DNA of 15,089 nt from contig CAYHUY010000020.1 in assembly GCA_964360265.1 (NCBI GenBank), forward strand, positions 1 through 15,089. Direction: 5' to 3'. This DNA is from GWA1-39-11 sp964360265 (GTDB lineage: Bacteria; Patescibacteriota; Microgenomatia; Levybacterales; GWA1-39-11). The translations under genes and the position numbers were made by a program. Of the stretch, positions 12,740 to 15,089 are shown piece after piece; position 1 is the stretch's first letter; every line of letters starts with the position of its first letter. A model generated the notes under the pieces. That model worked only from the letters and a program-made list of their open reading frames with translations, made no database searches and was not told where the DNA came from.

Positions 12740-12916
12740 ATGGCTAAGAAGACTGGTGCACGGACAATTTACGGGCTTGCTTGTACAGTGTGCGGAACGC
12801 GAGGCTATATTACGTCGCGTAATAAATTGAATACCCCTGAAAAACTCAAGCTCAAAAAGTTTTGTCGTAACTGCCGTAAAAAGCAAGAACACAAAGAGGT
12901 TGAGAAACTCAAATAG
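12740..12916 (+). CDS. rpmG: 50S ribosomal protein L33, zinc-binding (C+) form
   Basis: The 58-residue protein MAKKTGARTIYGLACTVCG (and onward) has the L33 signature YITSRNKLNTPEKLKLKKFC and two CxxC pairs (CTVC, residues 15-18, and CRNC, 44-47). These coordinate zinc, as in the C+ paralogue found in many bacteria. L33 sits in the large subunit near the E-site. I use ATG 12740; the TTG at 12731 overlaps the last base of the -10 box and cannot be the start if the promoter is right. The gene is next to tRNA-Thr genes; in many bacteria rpmG lies near tRNAs, secE and nusG, none of which is seen here. It converges on the PAP2 gene with 6 bases between stops. Confidence 0.93.
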   Translation: MAKKTGARTIYGLACTVCGTRGYITSRNKLNTPEKLKLKKFCRNCRKKQEHKEVEKLK

Positions 12917-12922
12917 CTGAAC

Positions 12923-13579
12923 TTATAATAGTATCAGGGAAAAAAACGCAAAAGCAGCTCCAAGAAGGCTTCCCCCTACAACATCAGTAGTCCAATGTTC
13001 TCCGAGAGAGACTCGAGATATAATCATAATTAGGTAAATAGCTAAAATAGCTAAATGGCTACATAGTTTTAGCTTCGGCGGGAGCTTCGATTTATTAATC
13101 GCATAGATAAACAGCACTGAAAGATAGGTTGTGCGCATGGCGTGGCCTGAAGGGTAGGATCCGCCGGGCTGGACGTAGCCTGACGGAAAGAAAAAATCTA
13201 AAGCATAGCGGTGGAACATAAAGGGAGTCACGGGATGATCCAGATATGCTTTGCCAATAATTTCAACTACATGCATTATTCCAAAGGCCGGAATCAAAAA
13301 AATTGAAAGAAATTTCTTTTTTACGAATCGTGCAATCGAAAACACCGCCAATATAACAAGGGTTACTTCAAAACTTCCAAGAAGCGAGAACCATGACAAA
13401 TAAGGATCAATCCGAACAGGAATTTGATTCTGAATCCTGACCGTCATGTCAAAATCAAACTTTGTAAAAACGTCCTCTTTGACAAAAAAAGAGAAAACGT
13501 AAAAGATAATTAACAAACAACCACCAATAATTAAGTAGGGTATGCGTTTTTTGAAACCTTTTACATACGATCCAAGCAT
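12923..13579 (-). CDS. PAP2-family membrane phosphatase (lipid phosphatase-like)
   Basis: The 218-residue protein has about six hydrophobic segments (around 14-32, 66-84, 89-107, 150-161, 173-188, 200-217). The PAP2 phosphatase motifs are present as P-S-G-H (143-146) and SR-x5-H-x3-D (S188, R189, H195, D199), including the catalytic His pair H146 and H195. Motif 1, normally K-x6-R-P, is degenerate here: K110 is followed by AYLD-H-P (H115, P116), so the Arg is missing. Members dephosphorylate lipid phosphates such as undecaprenyl pyrophosphate or phosphatidic acid in the membrane; recycling of undecaprenyl carrier would fit a cell making surface glycan, but that is context only. TATAAT at 13581-13586 lies one base before the ATG, too close to serve it; TATCAT (13586-13591) is a possible -10. 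Confidence 0.85.
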   Translation of the reverse strand: MLGSYVKGFKKRIPYLIIGGCLLIIFYVFSFFVKEDVFTKFDFDMTVRIQNQIPVRIDPYLSWFSLLGSFEVTLVILAVFSIARFVKKKFLSIFLIPAFGIMHVVEIIGKAYLDHPVTPFMFHRYALDFFFPSGYVQPGGSYPSGHAMRTTYLSVLFIYAINKSKLPPKLKLCSHLAILAIYLIMIISRVSLGEHWTTDVVGGSLLGAAFAFFSLILL

Positions 13580-13651
13580 TATTATATGATAGCAGAATCT
13601 TTATCCGAATAGAATGAAATGTCCGATTAGGGCAATGACGAAAATCATTCG

Positions 13652-13687
13652 CTTCAATAACTTATACGATCGTCGATGTTATTGAAG
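13652..13687. repeat. 10-bp inverted repeat at the end of rnhB
   Basis: CTTCAATAAC (13652-13661) and GTTATTGAAG (13678-13687) are perfect arms around a 16-base loop, and the rnhB stop codon lies in one arm. There is no T-run after it, so it is not a standard terminator. It may stabilise the 3' end or arise by chance duplication. Confidence 0.4.
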
Positions 13688-14380
13688 TTTTTGAAGCCAT
13701 CTCCGTATATGATTTTTGAGAAAAGCTGTTCGGTGGAGGGGGGTGGGTCCGAATTTTGAAATTTGGATGCGGTGGAAATTAGTTCCATATCCTTTATTTC
13801 GACCCCAACCGTAAGCCTTGTATTTAGCAGACAATTTTCTCATGTGCTGGTCGCGGGCAACTTTAGCAATGATTGAGGCGGCTGCTATTGAAAGAGAAAT
13901 CTCATCACCATGGATTAGCCCTTTTTGATTTTCAAGTCCTATACCTTTTAAATATTTGACATAAAATCCGTCAACAAGGACATAAAACCTTTCAGTTTTT
14001 GACAACTGACCGTTGACAACTGATAACTGACATTTTTCACGCAGGTTTTTCACGACGTCTCTCATGGCATTAAAAGTTGCATTTCCAATACCAACCCTGT
14101 TAATTTGGGCAACACCGATTATGCTGACATGATAGGCTAAGCTTTTTTCTTGTATAATTTTTGCAAGCAGTTTTCGTGTATTTGGCTTTACCTTCTTTGA
14201 GTCATTAATTCCGTAGGAGAGAAGGCGAGTTTGTTGTTCATAGTTAGTCGTAGGGGGGAAGATGACGCCGCCTACATATAGCGGTCCGGCAAATGCACCA
14301 CGTCCCACCTCATCAACCCCAATAACAATATAGCCCTTTTTCCAGAGTTCGATTTCATGTGATAAATCAGGAAGCTTCGT
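13679..14380 (-). CDS. rnhB: Ribonuclease HII, with no standard start codon in frame
   Basis: It cleaves the RNA strand of RNA-DNA hybrids and single ribonucleotides in DNA. The family motifs are intact: G-V-D-E-V-G-R-G (D23, E24), LVDGF (D137), HGDEISLSIAAASIIAKVARD (ending D177), so all four catalytic acids are present. Numbering starts at an ACG codon (14380), giving 233 residues and an N-terminus (M)KLPDLSHEIELWKKGY that matches the usual RNase HII start. Between the preceding in-frame TAA (near 14450) and the active-site motif there is no ATG, GTG or TTG; the first one is the GTG at 14308 that encodes the Val inside DEVGRG and would remove D23 and E24. A -10 box ends 7 bases before ACG. 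Residues 118-127 (QLSVVNGQLS) come from an inserted repeat. Confidence 0.88.
   Translation of the reverse strand, partial: TKLPDLSHEIELWKKGYIVIGVDEVGRGAFAGPLYVGGVIFPPTTNYEQQTRLLSYGINDSKKVKPNTRKLLAKIIQEKSLAYHVSIIGVAQINRVGIGNATFNAMRDVVKNLREKCQLSVVNGQLSKTERFYVLVDGFYVKYLKGIGLENQKGLIHGDEISLSIAAASIIAKVARDQHMRKLSAKYKAYGWGRNKGYGTNFHRIQISKFGPTPLHRTAFLKNHIRRWLQKLQ
14000..14032. repeat. TGACAACTGA repeat inserted in rnhB
   Basis: TGACAACTGA occurs at 14000-14009 and 14014-14023, followed by TAACTGAC. It is translated as QLSVVNGQLS in a loop of RNase HII ahead of the third catalytic Asp. I recall such TCAGTTGTCA-type short repeats as dispersed elements in many genomes, including CPR. Confidence 0.6.
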
Positions 14381-14387
14381 AGCCCTT

Positions 14388-14396
14388 ATTATATCA
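14388..14396 (-). promoter_or_regulatory. Extended -10 promoter of rnhB
   Basis: On the minus strand TGATATAAT is a perfect extended -10 (TG at 14395-14396, TATAAT at 14388-14393). It ends 7 bases before the ACG at 14380. The nearest -35-like word is TTTACC (14414-14419) at a long 20-base spacing, which the extended -10 could tolerate. Confidence 0.6.
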
Positions 14397-14435
14397 CTTG
14401 AATTCCTACCCCAGGTAAACCCCCTTAGAAGCTTG

Positions 14436-14465
14436 AGAAAAATAATTTATTTAAATTATTTTTCT
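14436..14465. repeat. Perfect 14-bp AT-rich palindrome between divergent genes
   Basis: AGAAAAATAATTTA (14436-14449) and its exact complement (14452-14465) flank a 2-base centre. rnhB and the gene at 14691 are both transcribed away from it, so it is not placed as a terminator. An operator or cruciform-forming site is more consistent. Confidence 0.55.
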
Positions 14466-14654
14466 ACTTCAAAGTTGCATTGTACGCCCCTAACGGGGTA
14501 AACTTTCTTTATGTCGGATGAAGCCCGTGAGATAGAAAATGTTTATTGAGTTTGTGACTATAAAGCCGTCCAAGTTTTGCGTTTTGAGCGGTTTTGTGAA
14601 ATTAACGATTCTCTCTTCAAACATGCCCGCGGTTATATGTCTTATTTTTAATAC
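14466..14654. other. Divergent intergenic region, non-coding
   Basis: No ORF of note was found. AAAGTT (14471-14476) and AACTTT (14501-14506) enclose CCCC-TAAC-GGGG, a possible small two-tier hairpin of unknown role. The rest shows nothing recognisable on either strand. Confidence 0.4.
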
Positions 14655-14684
14655 TTGGCAATTAGTACATGCGCGTGATAAACT
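14655..14684 (+). promoter_or_regulatory. Promoter of the right-edge gene, apparently leaderless
   Basis: TTGGCA (14655-14660), an 18-base spacer and TAAACT (14679-14684), with TG at 14676-14677 forming an extended -10, are followed by 6 bases and ATG 14691. The only Shine-Dalgarno-like bases (AGG) are 2 bases from the ATG, too close. Confidence 0.5.
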
Positions 14685-14690
14685 TAGGTT

Positions 14691-15089
14691 ATGAGTATTG
14701 ATTCTACTGAAGTTTCTCCCGAGGGAAAGACATTACAAAACAGAAGGCCGCTTTCTTCCGAGGACAAAGCTACTGTTCCTGCAGCAGCCAAGGGAGTTGT
14801 TAAAACGGTTGAGTTAACCGGTAAAGCTGCAATAGGAACGGTTAAGCTTACTAAAAATATTCTTTCAACGCCTGTTCGTTTGATTGGGAGAAATTTGTGG
14901 GGGTCTAAGGTACCGGCTGTTTTGGCCGGAGTGGCTATTACAGCCGGTTCGGCTGGAGGTGGTGCTGATGCATTTAAGGAAAAAACCGGTGCTGCTTTTC
15001 AGGATCCGGTGAAGACAGTTAGACTTGCAGGCGCAGCTACAGCTGATGCTCTAACCGAGGCAGTGGATAAAGCGATTTCTAAAACGAAA
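14691..15089 (+). CDS. Unrecognised protein, partial (C-terminus off the right edge)
   Basis: From ATG 14691 the frame stays open for 133 codons to the window edge. The protein begins MSIDSTEVSPEGKTLQNRRP, is rich in Ala, Gly, Lys, Thr and Val, and has an amphipathic stretch VVKTVELTGKAAIGTVKLTK (about 36-55). A short hydrophobic segment VPAVLAGVAITAGSAGGGA follows at about 74-92, possibly a membrane helix. Then come KTVRLAGAATADALTEAVDKA-type helices. There is no Cys, no signal peptide and no known motif. It is divergent from rnhB and has its own promoter. The alternation of Ala/Gly-rich hydrophobic and Lys-rich helices would suit a membrane-associated or structural protein, but no function can be assigned from this part. 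Confidence 0.7.
   Translation, partial: MSIDSTEVSPEGKTLQNRRPLSSEDKATVPAAAKGVVKTVELTGKAAIGTVKLTKNILSTPVRLIGRNLWGSKVPAVLAGVAITAGSAGGGADAFKEKTGAAFQDPVKTVRLAGAATADALTEAVDKAISKTK

Noticed and set aside
14306..14308. GTG as rnhB start
   Set aside because: It encodes the Val within DEVGRG, so the protein would lack two catalytic acids and the first strand.
14436..14465. Rho-independent terminator
   Set aside because: The stem has almost no GC and both flanking genes are transcribed away from it.
1..15089. Alternative code with UGA as glycine
   Set aside because: TGA ends several genes at positions confirmed by overlaps with the next start (for example 5027, 5638, 10709).

Overview
The window looks like chromosomal DNA of a Candidate Phyla Radiation (Patescibacteria) bacterium. 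This is inferred from compact AT-rich operons, GC-rich palindromes inserted in frame into genes, a 23S-rRNA-intervening-sequence-type four-helix gene, many poorly characterised glycosyltransferases and very small structural proteins. TGA, TAA and TAG all end genes here, so the standard bacterial code applies and the UGA-glycine CPR lineages are unlikely. The phylum assignment is not proven by any marker in view.

Layout. (1) Positions 1-1023, minus strand: three phage-virion-like proteins (35 aa, 118 aa, and a repeat protein running off the left edge) behind their own promoter. (2) 1055-9963, minus strand: a tightly packed, translationally coupled surface-glycan cluster. It holds an NDP-sugar epimerase, two GT2 enzymes, two copies of a 'HDFDAY' putative transferase family, three copies of an 'E-x-D-x-[LF]-Y-P' putative transferase family, two tandem FkbM/Methyltransf_24-like methyltransferases and one macrocin-type O-methyltransferase. 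A four-helix-bundle gene flanked by AT-rich repeats interrupts it. No polysaccharide exporter, polymerase or initiating transferase is in view. (3) 10020-12106, minus strand: a coupled pair made of a Y1/REP-associated transposase domain fused to a membrane anchor and two SH3b domains, and a three-helix membrane protein. (4) 12107-12740: a 385-base non-coding stretch, then a complete tRNA-Thr(GGU) nested inside the anticodon loop of a second tRNA-Thr(GGU). (5) 12740-14380: ribosomal protein L33 (plus), PAP2 phosphatase and RNase HII (both minus). (6) 14691 to the right edge: the start of an unrecognised plus-strand gene.

Two themes cut across the window. First, five genes at the head of a transcription unit have a good sigma70-type -10 box ending only 6-8 bases before the start codon, so these mRNAs are probably leaderless; genes inside operons instead rely on overlaps or, in one case, a clear Shine-Dalgarno. 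Second, short repeats have been inserted into coding and RNA genes: GC-rich palindromes in two ORFs and GC-rich arms around the tRNA insert, and a TGACAACTGA repeat in rnhB.

The most unusual item is the nested tRNA. Two 72-nt cloverleaves, each with a 7-bp acceptor stem and a TTGGTAA anticodon loop, are arranged one inside the other, and removing the 110-base insert restores the outer tRNA exactly.
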